Positions 38,151 to 48,752 of a stretch of 64,000 nt of DNA are shown here, piece by piece. This DNA comes from Pseudomonas sp. GD03944 (GTDB lineage: Bacteria > Pseudomonadota > Gammaproteobacteria > Pseudomonadales > Pseudomonadaceae). Below the pieces are notes generated by a model. It was not told where the DNA came from. It saw only the letters and a list, made by a program, of their open reading frames with translations, and ran no database searches. How positions within the stretch are numbered: the first letter of the stretch is position 1; the number at the start of each line of letters is the position of its first letter. The DNA lies in assembly GCF_029839275.1 (NCBI RefSeq), contig NZ_JAOCAH010000008.1, positions 186,001 to 250,000 of the forward strand. The letters are read 5' to 3'. The translations under genes and the position numbers were made by a program.

Positions 38151-39016
38151 TGAGCAATAAATCGCTGGTTGTCCTGATTGCGGGTGTCGTCCTGGCACTG
38201 GTCGCATGGAACAGCTTCTACATCGTGGCTCAGACCGAGCGTGCGGTGCTGCTGCAATTCGGTCGTATCGTTCAGCCGGATGTACAGCCTGGCCTGCATG
38301 TGAAGATTCCGTACGTCAACCAGGTGCGCAAGTTCGACGCGCGTCTGCTGACCCTGGATTCCACCAGTTCGCGTTTCCTGACCCTGGAAAAGAAAGCGCT
38401 GATGGTCGATGCGTTCGCCAAATGGCGCGTGCTCGATGCCGAGCGTTACTACACCGCGACCTCGGGCATGAAGCAGATCGCCGACGAGCGTCTGGCGCGT
38501 CGTCTGGAAGCATCGCTGCGTGACCAGTTCGGTAAGCGCACCCTGCACGAATCGGTGTCCGGTGAGCGCGATGCGCTGATGGCAGACGTGACGGCTTCGC
38601 TGAACCGTGCGGCCCAGCGCGAGCTGGGGATCGAGGTCATCGACGTTCGCGTCAAGGCCATCGACCTGCCGAAGGAAGTGAACCGCAGCGTGTTCGACCG
38701 CATGAGCTCCGAGCGTGAGCGTGAGGCTCGCGAGCACCGTGCCAAGGGTAAGGAGCTGGCTGAAGGTATTCGTGCGGATGCCGATCGTCAGCGCCGCGTG
38801 CTGCTGGCAGAAGCCTACCGCCAGGCTGAAGAGCTGCGCGGTGACGGGGATGCGGAAGCCGCGGCGATCTACGCCAAGGCTTACGGTCAGGACCAGGAGT
38901 TCTATGCGTTCTACCGCAGCTTGCGCGCCTACCGCGAGAGCTTCGCCGACAAGCGCGACGTGCTGGTGCTGGACCCGAGCAGCGACTTCTTCCGCTACCT
39001 GGAAAAGTCCAAGTAA
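38150..39016 (+). CDS. hflC: FtsH protease modulator HflC
   Basis: Partner of HflK in the FtsH-regulating membrane complex. The 288-residue protein has an N-terminal signal-anchor (about 5-22, LVVLIAGVVLALVAWNSF), the SPFH domain (VAQTERAVLLQFGRIV ... PGLHVKIPYVNQV) and a coiled helix (EREREAREHRAKGKELAEGI). The overlap with hflK (TGATG) implies coupled translation and a 1:1 ratio. Confidence 0.96.
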   Translation: MSNKSLVVLIAGVVLALVAWNSFYIVAQTERAVLLQFGRIVQPDVQPGLHVKIPYVNQVRKFDARLLTLDSTSSRFLTLEKKALMVDAFAKWRVLDAERYYTATSGMKQIADERLARRLEASLRDQFGKRTLHESVSGERDALMADVTASLNRAAQRELGIEVIDVRVKAIDLPKEVNRSVFDRMSSEREREAREHRAKGKELAEGIRADADRQRRVLLAEAYRQAEELRGDGDAEAAAIYAKAYGQDQEFYAFYRSLRAYRESFADKRDVLVLDPSSDFFRYLEKSK

Positions 39017-39025
39017 AAAGCCTCG

Positions 39026-39109
39026 CCCCGGCGGACTATCGGTCCGTCGGGGTGACCGCTGTAGAAAACGTGGTATGATGCGGCAGCCGGGAAAATCCCG
39101 GCTTTTTTG
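39026..39109 (+). terminator. Double hairpin with T tract after hflC
   Basis: A first hairpin (CCCCGGCGGAC with GTCCGTCGGGG, about 39026-39052) is followed by AGCCGGGA (39085-39092) and TCCCGGCT (39096-39103) with TTTTT. The second is a typical intrinsic terminator. A TATGAT box (39073-39078) lies between them. Confidence 0.75.
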
Positions 39110-39123
39110 CGTCTGTGGGAATC

Positions 39124-39309
39124 ATGTGGCAGGAATTCGGCATTGCGTTGTGTCTCGTGCTGGTGCTGGAAGGCATCCTGCCCTTCCTCTATCCGCGTCA
39201 ATGGCGTGGAACGATCGCGCAACTGATACGGCTGTCGGATCAACGACTGCGTCTTATGGGGCTGGCCAGCATGCTGCTGGGAACGGCTCTCCTTTATCTG
39301 CTTCACTGA
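39124..39309 (+). CDS. DUF2065 (YjeT-like) small membrane protein
   Basis: A 61-residue protein of the DUF2065/YjeT family, function unknown. Two membrane helices are clear: residues about 3-20 ([19 protein letters not shown]) and 42-59 ([19 protein letters not shown]), separated by a basic loop. The ATG at 39124 gives the family N-terminus MWQEFG; a GTG three codons upstream is possible. It keeps the hflC-yjeT-purA order of E. coli, with hisZ inserted before purA. Confidence 0.85.
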   Translation: MWQEFGIALCLVLVLEGILPFLYPRQWRGTIAQLIRLSDQRLRLMGLASMLLGTALLYLLH

Positions 39310-39346
39310 AGGCTTGTGCCGCCCGGATCAAGAGGGGAATGGCGAA

Positions 39347-41885
<2,539 letters not shown>

Positions 41886-41901
41886 TCGGCAAGCGCTGTC
41901 A

Positions 41902-41936
41902 ACAAAGGGTCGCCTCGTGCGGCCCTTTGTCGTTTC
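41902..41936 (+). terminator. Terminator after purA
   Basis: ACAAAGGG-TCGC pairs with GCGG-CCCTTTGT (one wobble pair) around a short loop, followed by CGTTT. It separates purA from the chemoreceptor gene. Confidence 0.75.
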
Positions 41937-42022
41937 TGGGGCATGGGCATGACGCTTGCTTGGGCTCAATAAATCCCGGAGTTCGCCGTTACAGTGCGTA
42001 CGGCTGTTGAGGAGTCAGGTCT

Positions 42023-43957
42023 GTGTCCGCCATCGTTTCGTTGTTGCGCAGTCGCTTGCTGCGCCCCGTGTTCATTGCGTTGGGTATCGCCCTGCTGGTG
42101 CAGGTGCTGGTTGCGGTGGTGCTGACCCGGACGACCGTGACGGCGCTGGTCGACGACCTGACGCAGCGGTTGGGTGACGACACGCAGCGCCTGTCGGTCG
42201 ACCTCGAAGAGGCCGGGCGTGAGGTTCAGGGTGGGCTGAACGGTCTTTCGGCCAGCATGCAGACGAGCCTGACCCAGGGGCTGAACGAGCGCCTGAGTGC
42301 GGAGCAGGGGCAGCTGCGCGAGGTCCTGGAACGCAATCTCAAACAGTCGGCTGATGATCTGGCCCAACTGCTGGGGGCGGTGGCGCCCAAGGCCATCTGG
42401 GATAACGACGTGCCGGCCCTGACCGAGCTGGCGCGCATGGCGCACCGCAATCCCGGGGTGCTGTTCGCCGTCTACCTGGATGCCCAGGGTGAGCGCCTGA
42501 CTCGCCACGTCAACCGTCAGGACCCGCGGGTCAAGGCCCTGCTGGAGAAAGGCGAGGGCCGTGGTGCCCTGGGCAAGCTGCTGAATGCCGCCGCCAATGA
42601 TCCCGGTGTGTACATCACCGAGGCGTCGATCAATCCCATGGGGGCGGAAATCGGCAAGGTGTTGCTGGGGGTGTCGACGGCTGAAGTGGGCAATGAGCTG
42701 GCGGCCCTGGACCAGCGTTTCGCATCCCTGATCGGCAGCAGCGGCCAGTTGGTGTCCGAGGGCCTCAGTCGTGCCGCTACGGACAGTGGGGCGACCCTGG
42801 CTGCGCGGCTGGACAGCGCACGGCAAACGGCCGCCGGCATGACCGAGAACAGCCGCCAGGCGATCGAGCGGGCGGCCGACGAGTTGCGCTGGAACATCAG
42901 CCTCGGCCTGGCGCTGATCGGGCTGGGTATTTTGCTGGTGCTGGCGGTGGTCCTCGGGCGTCGGGTCGTCAGCAAGTTGCACACGCTGATCGCGGTGCTC
43001 AACGACTGGGCGGCCGGTGAGGGTGACCTGACCCGGCGTGTCGAGCTGGGCAGTCAGGATGAAATCGGCGACATGGCGGCGGCGGTCAACCGTTTCGTGG
43101 CCAAGCTTCAGCCCATCGTGCGCCAGGCGGGGGATATTGCCGTACGCACCGGTCAGGAGATCGGCAACCTGGCGTCACGCAGCGCGTCGGCGGAGGCGTC
43201 GGCCGAGCGTCAGCGTGACGAGGTGGCGGGCAGTCTGCAGGCGCTGGCGCACATGGTGGACGAGGCGCAATCCGAGAGCCGTTCCATGCAGGATGCGCTG
43301 CAGCGGGTGGCGTCCATTCGTCAGGCGACCCAGGACAACGCGGCGATCGCGGCCCGTGTCGGCGGTTCGATCGAAGAGTTGGTGCAACGGGTCGATACCG
43401 GCGCTGCCGTCATCGAGCGGCTGGCCAAGCAGAGCGAACAGATCGAGGTGGTGCTGACGGTGATCCAGTCGATTGCCGAGCAGACCAACCTGCTGGCCCT
43501 CAATGCCGCCATCGAAGCGGCCCGTGCGGGAGAAAGCGGGCGGGGCTTCGCCGTGGTGGCGGATGAGGTGCGTGCGCTGGCCAGCAAGACCCAGCAGTCG
43601 ACCGGGGACATCCAGTCGCACATCGGTGCCCTGCAACAGGGCGCGCGCGAAGCGGTGGGTGCCATTGCCCAGGCCGGTCAGCAGGCGGATCAGGGCCTGG
43701 CTGCCCTGCGCGAGAGTGCGCAGGTGCAGCAATCGATCCAGCACGCGGTGGATGAGGTTCACGGCGCCATCCATTCGGCGACCCAGGTGGCGGTCCATCA
43801 GGCGCAAGGCGCCGATGCGGTGCGTGGTCGCGTCGAAGTGATCCATGACGAGGCACGGCGTGCTGCGGAGGCGGTGGCGGCTACCGCGCAGAGCGGTCGG
43901 GTGCTGGATGACCTGGCCATGCAGCTGAAGGCCAGTCTCGGTCAGTTTCGGGTCTAG
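42023..43957 (+). CDS. Methyl-accepting chemotaxis protein
   Basis: A 644-residue transmembrane chemoreceptor starting at GTG 42023. The first membrane helix spans about residues 14-34 and the second about 291-312, leaving a ~255-residue periplasmic region. That region is mostly helical with a short mixed segment (about 105-200), with no clear Cache or PilJ signature. A HAMP domain (about 312-365) and an MA signalling domain follow, with the hairpin tip [20 protein letters not shown] and [15 protein letters not shown]. No C-terminal pentapeptide for CheR is present. Ligand unknown. Genes of the same kind follow purA in some pseudomonads. Confidence 0.9.
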   Translation: MSAIVSLLRSRLLRPVFIALGIALLVQVLVAVVLTRTTVTALVDDLTQRLGDDTQRLSVDLEEAGREVQGGLNGLSASMQTSLTQGLNERLSAEQGQLREVLERNLKQSADDLAQLLGAVAPKAIWDNDVPALTELARMAHRNPGVLFAVYLDAQGERLTRHVNRQDPRVKALLEKGEGRGALGKLLNAAANDPGVYITEASINPMGAEIGKVLLGVSTAEVGNELAALDQRFASLIGSSGQLVSEGLSRAATDSGATLAARLDSARQTAAGMTENSRQAIERAADELRWNISLGLALIGLGILLVLAVVLGRRVVSKLHTLIAVLNDWAAGEGDLTRRVELGSQDEIGDMAAAVNRFVAKLQPIVRQAGDIAVRTGQEIGNLASRSASAEASAERQRDEVAGSLQALAHMVDEAQSESRSMQDALQRVASIRQATQDNAAIAARVGGSIEELVQRVDTGAAVIERLAKQSEQIEVVLTVIQSIAEQTNLLALNAAIEAARAGESGRGFAVVADEVRALASKTQQSTGDIQSHIGALQQGAREAVGAIAQAGQQADQGLAALRESAQVQQSIQHAVDEVHGAIHSATQVAVHQAQGADAVRGRVEVIHDEARRAAEAVAATAQSGRVLDDLAMQLKASLGQFRV

Positions 43958-44018
43958 TGGGGAGTACGAGGGCCGGATGTTCGGCCCTCGCCAGGCGGGC
44001 AGCCTGAATCGCAGGCAA

Positions 44019-44049
44019 TAAAAAACCGAGCACTTGGCTCGGTTTTTTT
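44019..44049. terminator. Bidirectional terminator for chemoreceptor gene and tRNA operon
   Basis: AAAAAACCGAGC (44020-44031) and GCTCGGTTTTTT (44037-44048) are perfect inverted repeats with a five-base loop. T tracts on both strands fit termination of the chemoreceptor (plus) and of the tRNA-Leu operon (minus). Confidence 0.95.
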
Positions 44050-44054
44050 GAATT

Positions 44055-44141
44055 TGGTGCCCAGGAGAAGACTCGAACTTCCACGATCTTGCGATCACTG
44101 ATACCTGAAACCAGCGCGTCTACCAATTCCGCCACCTGGGC
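44055..44141 (-). tRNA. tRNA-Leu (anticodon CAG), copy 1
   Basis: An 87-base tRNA with encoded CCA. Acceptor arms GCCCAGG and CCTGGGC pair; the anticodon stem CTGGT/ATCAG encloses loop TTCAGGT, giving anticodon CAG, which reads CUG. A long variable arm (GATCGCAAGATC) identifies a class II tRNA. It is identical to the copy at 44224-44310. Confidence 0.97.
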
Positions 44142-44223
44142 ACTGCAGTAATGTTCGCCGTTACCGGCACGGATCATTACGTCCGTTATCTGCAAAGTAG
44201 GTTATCAAGCTACTTCACGAATT

Positions 44224-44310
44224 TGGTGCCCAGGAGAAGACTCGAACTTCCACGATCTTGCGATCACTGATACCTGAAACCAGCGCGTCTACCAATTCCG
44301 CCACCTGGGC
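44224..44310 (-). tRNA. tRNA-Leu (anticodon CAG), copy 2
   Basis: Base-for-base identical to the copy at 44055-44141 over all 87 positions, including the encoded CCA. It is the promoter-proximal member of the pair. The 82-base spacer contains a small hairpin (AAGTAG ... CTACTT) that could guide processing. Confidence 0.97.
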
Positions 44311-44372
44311 ACTGAAACGATGATTGCTCATCTGTTCCGTGTTACAACGTCTGCTCGACGCTGTGGGCGCGA

Positions 44373-44401
44373 ACTATACGGTCGCTCTTTTGCCTTGTAA
44401 A
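44373..44401 (-). promoter_or_regulatory. Strong sigma-70 promoter of the tRNA-Leu operon
   Basis: On the minus strand, TTTACA (44401-44396), a 17-base spacer and TATAGT (44378-44373) match consensus at 10 of 12 positions with ideal spacing. The GC-rich bases after the -10 box (TCGCGCCC) resemble a stringent-response discriminator. The start of transcription would be about 55 bases before the first tRNA. Confidence 0.8.
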
Positions 44402-44512
44402 CCCCTGGCGGCGAAAAATTATTGTGGCAGGAAAGCTGACCCAGAGGGCTTTTTCGCGCTTCAATAGGCATATGGCAAACCGACTCTATATAGAAAAGGC
44501 GAACACTCTCTA

Positions 44513-47056
44513 ATGGCCGATTGGCAATCCCTCGATCCTGAGGCCGCTCGTGAAGCGGAAAAATACGACAACCCCATTCCCAGCCGTGAGCTGATCCTGC
44601 AGCACCTCGCCGAGCGTGGCTCGCCGGCGAACCGTGAACAGCTGCTGGAAGAATTCGGTCTCGACACGGACGAAGAAGTCGAGGCCCTGCGCCGCCGTCT
44701 GCGCGCCATGGAACGTGACGGTCAACTGATCTACACCCGCCGCGGCACCTACGCACCGGTGGACAAGCTGGACCTGATCCTCGGGCGCATCAGCGGCCAC
44801 CGTGACGGCTTCGGCTTCCTGGTGCCGGACGACGGCAGCGACGACCTGTTCCTCAGCCCGGCGCAGATGCGCCTGGTGTTCGATGGCGACCGTGCCCTGG
44901 CTCGGGTGTCCGGCCTGGACCGTCGTGGTCGTCGCGAAGGCGCCATCGTCGAAGTCATCTCCCGTGCCCACGAGACCATCGTCGGCCGCTATTACGAAGA
45001 GAGCGGCATCGGTTTCGTGGTTGCCGACAACCCGAAGATCCAGCAGGAAGTCCTGGTCACGCCCGGTCGTAACGCCGGTGCCAAGCAGGGGCAGTTCGTC
45101 GAGGTGAAGATCACCCACTGGCCGACGCCACGCTTCCAGCCCCAGGGCGATGTGATCGAAGTGGTCGGTAACTACATGGCCCCGGGCATGGAAATCGACG
45201 TGGCGCTACGCAGCTACGATATTCCTCACGTCTGGCCAGAGGCCGTGATCAAGGAAGCCCGCAAGCTCAAGCCGGAAGTCGAGGAAAAGGACAAGGAGAA
45301 GCGCATCGACCTGCGCCACCTGCCGTTCGTGACCATCGACGGTGAAGACGCCCGCGACTTCGACGATGCGGTCTATTGCGAGAAGAATGGCAGCAACTGG
45401 CGCCTGTTCTCCGGTGGCTGGAAGCTCTACGTCGCCATCGCCGACGTGTCGCACTACGTCAAGGTCGACTCGGCGCTGGATGCCGAAGCCCAGGTGCGCG
45501 GCAACTCGGTGTACTTCCCGGAGCGCGTCATCCCGATGCTGCCGGAAGAGCTGTCCAACGGCCTGTGCTCGCTCAATCCGCACGTCGATCGCCTGGCCAT
45601 GGTCTGCGAGATCAGCATCTCCAAGACCGGCAAGATGACCGACTACCAGTTCTACGAGGCGGTGATCCACTCCCATGCGCGCCTGACCTACAACAAGGTA
45701 AGCAGCATCCTGGAACAGCCCAAGAGCACCGAGGGCAAGGCCCTGCGCAGCGAGTACAAGGAGCTGCTGCCGCACCTCAATCAGCTGTATTCGCTGTACC
45801 AGGTGCTGCTGGCTGCCCGTCATGAGCGCGGCGCCATCGACTTCGAGACTCAGGAAACCCGCATCATCTTCGGCGCCGGGCGCAAGATCGCGGAGATCCG
45901 CCCGACCCAGCGCAACGATGCGCACAAGCTGATCGAGGAGTGCATGCTGGCGGCCAACGTGGCCACCGCGGCGTTCATGCAGAAGCATGAAATCCCGGCG
46001 CTGTACCGCGTGCACGATGGTCCGCCGCCGGAGCGCCTGGAGAAGCTCAAGGCGTTCCTGACCGAGCTGGGCCTGTCGCTGCACCGCGGCAAGTCCAAGG
46101 ACGGTCCGTCGCCCAAGGATTACCAGGCGCTGCTGGAGGCCGTGCGTGAACGCCCGGACTACCACCTGATCCAGACCGTGATGCTGCGTTCGCTGAGCCA
46201 GGCGGTCTACAGCGCGGACAACCAGGGGCACTTCGGTCTCAACTACGACGCGTACGCGCACTTCACGTCGCCGATTCGTCGTTACCCGGACCTGCTGATC
46301 CATCGCGCCATTCGCAGCGTCATCCGTTCCAAGCTCGACACCCCGCACGTCAAGCGTGCCGGTGCCATGAGCGTGCCGAAGGCGCGTATCTATCCGTACG
46401 ACGAAGCGGCCCTGGAGCAGCTCGGCGAGCAGTGCTCGATGTCCGAGCGACGTGCCGACGAGGCCACCCGTGACGTGGTGAACTGGCTCAAGTGCGAGTT
46501 CATGAAGGACCGCGTTGGCGAGACCTTCCCGGGTGTGATCACTGCGGTCACGGGGTTCGGCCTGTTCGTCGAGCTCACCGACATCTATGTCGAGGGGCTT
46601 GTGCACGTCACCGCGCTGCCGGCGGACTACTACCACTTCGACCCGGTTCACCATCGCCTGGCCGGGGAGCGCAGTGGGCGCAACTTCCGCCTGGGCGACA
46701 GCGTGGCGGTCAAGGTCATGCGGGTCGACCTGGACGAGCGCAAGATCGACTTCGAGATCGCCCAGGACGCAGTCGATCCAGCGGGTACGCGCAAGCGTCG
46801 CGGTGCGGATGATGGCGGTAAAGGTGGGCGCGGTGGCAAGGCCGATCGTGCGCCGGCCGGCAACAGCAATGTGCAGAAAAGCCGCGAAATCAAACAGGCG
46901 CTGATGGCCGAGTCCAAATCCAAGTCGGGCAAGGCGCCCGGCAAGGGGCGTTCCGACAAGTCCGGTGCGGCGAAGCCGGCGTCGTCCGGCAAGCACCGCA
47001 AGGGCCCGCCCAAGGCGGGCGCCGGAGCCCCTCGCAAGCCTAAGGCGAAGTCATGA
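44513..47056 (+). CDS. rnr: Ribonuclease R
   Basis: Processive 3'-5' exoribonuclease that degrades structured RNA and supports quality control of rRNA and mRNA. The 847-residue protein has an N-terminal winged-helix region (about 25-80), cold-shock OB domains (about 85-240), the RNB catalytic domain with DGEDARDFDDAV (about residues 280-291) and the S1 domain (GVITAVTGFGLFVEL, about 675). The last ~80 residues are Lys/Arg/Gly rich, as in RNase R tails that bind duplex RNA. The stop overlaps rlmB by four bases (ATGA). Confidence 0.96.
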   Translation: MADWQSLDPEAAREAEKYDNPIPSRELILQHLAERGSPANREQLLEEFGLDTDEEVEALRRRLRAMERDGQLIYTRRGTYAPVDKLDLILGRISGHRDGFGFLVPDDGSDDLFLSPAQMRLVFDGDRALARVSGLDRRGRREGAIVEVISRAHETIVGRYYEESGIGFVVADNPKIQQEVLVTPGRNAGAKQGQFVEVKITHWPTPRFQPQGDVIEVVGNYMAPGMEIDVALRSYDIPHVWPEAVIKEARKLKPEVEEKDKEKRIDLRHLPFVTIDGEDARDFDDAVYCEKNGSNWRLFSGGWKLYVAIADVSHYVKVDSALDAEAQVRGNSVYFPERVIPMLPEELSNGLCSLNPHVDRLAMVCEISISKTGKMTDYQFYEAVIHSHARLTYNKVSSILEQPKSTEGKALRSEYKELLPHLNQLYSLYQVLLAARHERGAIDFETQETRIIFGAGRKIAEIRPTQRNDAHKLIEECMLAANVATAAFMQKHEIPALYRVHDGPPPERLEKLKAFLTELGLSLHRGKSKDGPSPKDYQALLEAVRERPDYHLIQTVMLRSLSQAVYSADNQGHFGLNYDAYAHFTSPIRRYPDLLIHRAIRSVIRSKLDTPHVKRAGAMSVPKARIYPYDEAALEQLGEQCSMSERRADEATRDVVNWLKCEFMKDRVGETFPGVITAVTGFGLFVELTDIYVEGLVHVTALPADYYHFDPVHHRLAGERSGRNFRLGDSVAVKVMRVDLDERKIDFEIAQDAVDPAGTRKRRGADDGGKGGRGGKADRAPAGNSNVQKSREIKQALMAESKSKSGKAPGKGRSDKSGAAKPASSGKHRKGPPKAGAGAPRKPKAKS

Positions 47057-47805
47057 GTCAGCTGGAAAAGATCTTCGGCGTGCACGCTGTGGAAGCCATG
47101 TTGCGCCACCACCCCAAGCGCGTTAAGCAGGTGTGGCTGGCAGAGGGGCGCAGCGATCCTCGCGTGCAGCCGCTGATCGAGCTGGCGACTCAGGCCCGGG
47201 TCGCTATTGGCCAGTGCGAGCGTCGCGAAATGGACGCCTGGGTCGAAGGCGTTCACCAGGGCGTGGTCGCGGATGTCAGCCCCAGCCAGGTCTGGGGTGA
47301 AGCCATGCTCGAAGAACTGCTCGACCGGGCGGAAACACCGCCCCTGTTGCTGGTGCTCGATGGCGTGACCGACCCGCACAACCTCGGCGCCTGCCTGCGT
47401 ACGGCCGATGCGGCCGGTGCGCTGGCGGTGATCGTGACCAAGGACAAGTCGGCCACCCTCAACGCCACCGTGCGCAAGGTGGCCTGTGGCGCGGCCGAAG
47501 TCATTCCGCTGGTGGCGGTCACCAACCTGGCCCGCAGCCTGGAAAAGCTGCAACAGCGTGGCCTGTGGGTCGTCGGGACGGCGGGCGAAGCCGAGCAGGA
47601 GCTGTACGACCACGACCTGACCGGGCCGACCGTGCTGGTCATGGGGGCCGAAGGCAAAGGCATGCGCCGCCTCACCCGCGAGCACTGCGATTACCTGGTC
47701 AAACTGCCGATGGCCGGTAGCGTCAGCAGCCTCAACGTGTCGGTCGCCACTGGCGTCTGCCTGTTCGAAGCCCTGCGTCAGCGCGGCGCCAAGAAAAAGC
47801 CCTGA
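47053..47805 (+). CDS. rlmB: 23S rRNA (guanosine-2'-O-)-methyltransferase RlmB
   Basis: Methylates the 2'-OH of G2251 (E. coli numbering) in 23S rRNA. The 250-residue SPOUT protein has the substrate-binding N-domain (FGVHAVEAMLRHHPKRV) and the knotted C-domain with motifs DPHNLGACLRTADAAG, MGAEGKGMRRL and SSLNVSVATGVCLFEAL. The four-base overlap with rnr, also adjacent in E. coli, points to one transcript. Confidence 0.96.
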   Translation: MSQLEKIFGVHAVEAMLRHHPKRVKQVWLAEGRSDPRVQPLIELATQARVAIGQCERREMDAWVEGVHQGVVADVSPSQVWGEAMLEELLDRAETPPLLLVLDGVTDPHNLGACLRTADAAGALAVIVTKDKSATLNATVRKVACGAAEVIPLVAVTNLARSLEKLQQRGLWVVGTAGEAEQELYDHDLTGPTVLVMGAEGKGMRRLTREHCDYLVKLPMAGSVSSLNVSVATGVCLFEALRQRGAKKKP

Positions 47806-47887
47806 GCCATCAGTGCTCGTCGTAGCGCCGTCGGCCACCTACCTCACAGGATGGCCGGGCGGCTGCTCAAATAATCACCAGTTCACC

Positions 47888-47916
47888 TTGCGTGCGCCGG
47901 GGGGCTTCTCTAGAAT
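47888..47916 (+). promoter_or_regulatory. Candidate promoter of the rpsF operon
   Basis: TTGCGT (47888-47893) and TAGAAT (47911-47916) are 17 bases apart within the 229-base rlmB-rpsF gap. A leader of about 110 bases would result. The -35 match is only partial. Confidence 0.45.
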
Positions 47917-47989
47917 GTCGCCCCTTGCCGCAACGGCAGGCGTATGTGCGCCTTCTCTTCGGCAAGACCAACAGTGTCATTCACTCCTT

Positions 47990-48013
47990 GCCTGACCGCA
48001 TTTCGTGGCAGGC
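47990..48013 (+). promoter_or_regulatory. Candidate S6:S18 autoregulatory leader hairpin
   Basis: GCCTG-A-CC and GG-CAGGC form a 7-pair stem with one bulged A and CCG at the loop edge, directly before the rpsF ribosome binding site (TAAGGAG). Many bacteria use an S6:S18-binding hairpin with an exposed CCG here. Assignment is by position and shape only. Confidence 0.35.
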
Positions 48014-48034
48014 TACAACCCGTAAGGAGCATTT

Positions 48035-48457
48035 ATGCGTCATTACGAAATCATCTTTCTGGTTCACCCGGACCAGAGCGAGCAAGTCGGCGGCATGGTT
48101 GAGCGTTACACCAAGCTGATCGAAGAAGACGGCGGCAAAATCCACCGCCTGGAAGATTGGGGCCGTCGTCAGCTGGCTTACGCCATCAACAACGTCCACA
48201 AAGCTCACTACGTGATGCTCAACGTTGAGTGCACCGGCAAAGCCCTGGCTGAGCTGGAAGACAACTTCCGTTACAACGATGCCGTGATCCGTAACCTGGT
48301 CATCCGTCGCGACGAAGCCGTCACTGGCCAGTCCGAGATGCTCAAGGCCGAAGAAAACCGCAGTGAGCGCCGTGAGCGTCGTGACCGTCCTGAAAACGCC
48401 GAATCCAACGATGGCGATGACAGCGACAGCAACGACAGCGACAACGCTGACGAGTAA
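48035..48457 (+). CDS. rpsF: 30S ribosomal protein S6
   Basis: Binds S18 and 16S rRNA in the platform of the small subunit. The 140-residue protein begins [18 protein letters not shown] and has the S6 signatures [15 protein letters not shown] and HYVMLNVEC. After the fold ends (about residue 105) comes an acidic tail with Asp/Ser/Asn repeats; in E. coli S6 the tail is modified with glutamates by RimK. rpsR starts 28 bases later; no priB lies between them, unlike E. coli. Confidence 0.97.
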   Translation: MRHYEIIFLVHPDQSEQVGGMVERYTKLIEEDGGKIHRLEDWGRRQLAYAINNVHKAHYVMLNVECTGKALAELEDNFRYNDAVIRNLVIRRDEAVTGQSEMLKAEENRSERRERRDRPENAESNDGDDSDSNDSDNADE

Positions 48458-48485
48458 TCCACGGATCTATTGAGGAGCCAATCAC

Positions 48486-48716
48486 ATGGCACGTTTCTTC
48501 CGTCGTCGTAAATTCTGCCGTTTCACCGCTGAAGACGTGAAAGAGATCGATTTCAAAGATCTCAACACCCTGAAAGCCTACATCTCGGAAACCGGCAAAA
48601 TCGTTCCTAGCCGTATCACCGGTACCAAGGCTCGTTATCAGCGTCAGCTGGCTACCGCTATCAAGCGCGCCCGCTTCCTGGCCCTGCTGCCCTACACCGA
48701 CAGCCACGGCCGCTGA
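48486..48716 (+). CDS. rpsR: 30S ribosomal protein S18
   Basis: Small basic 76-residue protein that pairs with S6 on the platform of the 30S subunit. It shows the family sequence [22 protein letters not shown], then [27 protein letters not shown]. Length and composition are typical. It lies in the rpsF-rpsR-membrane gene-rplI operon. Confidence 0.98.
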   Translation: MARFFRRRKFCRFTAEDVKEIDFKDLNTLKAYISETGKIVPSRITGTKARYQRQLATAIKRARFLALLPYTDSHGR

Positions 48717-48752
48717 GATCGGACGCTCGACAAGTAGTAAGGGATAAAACGC

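Noticed and set aside
44055..44310. 169-base direct repeat as an integration (att) duplication beside tRNA-Leu
   Set aside because: The repeat is exactly the tRNA gene plus a few bases; no integrase or foreign DNA lies between the copies.
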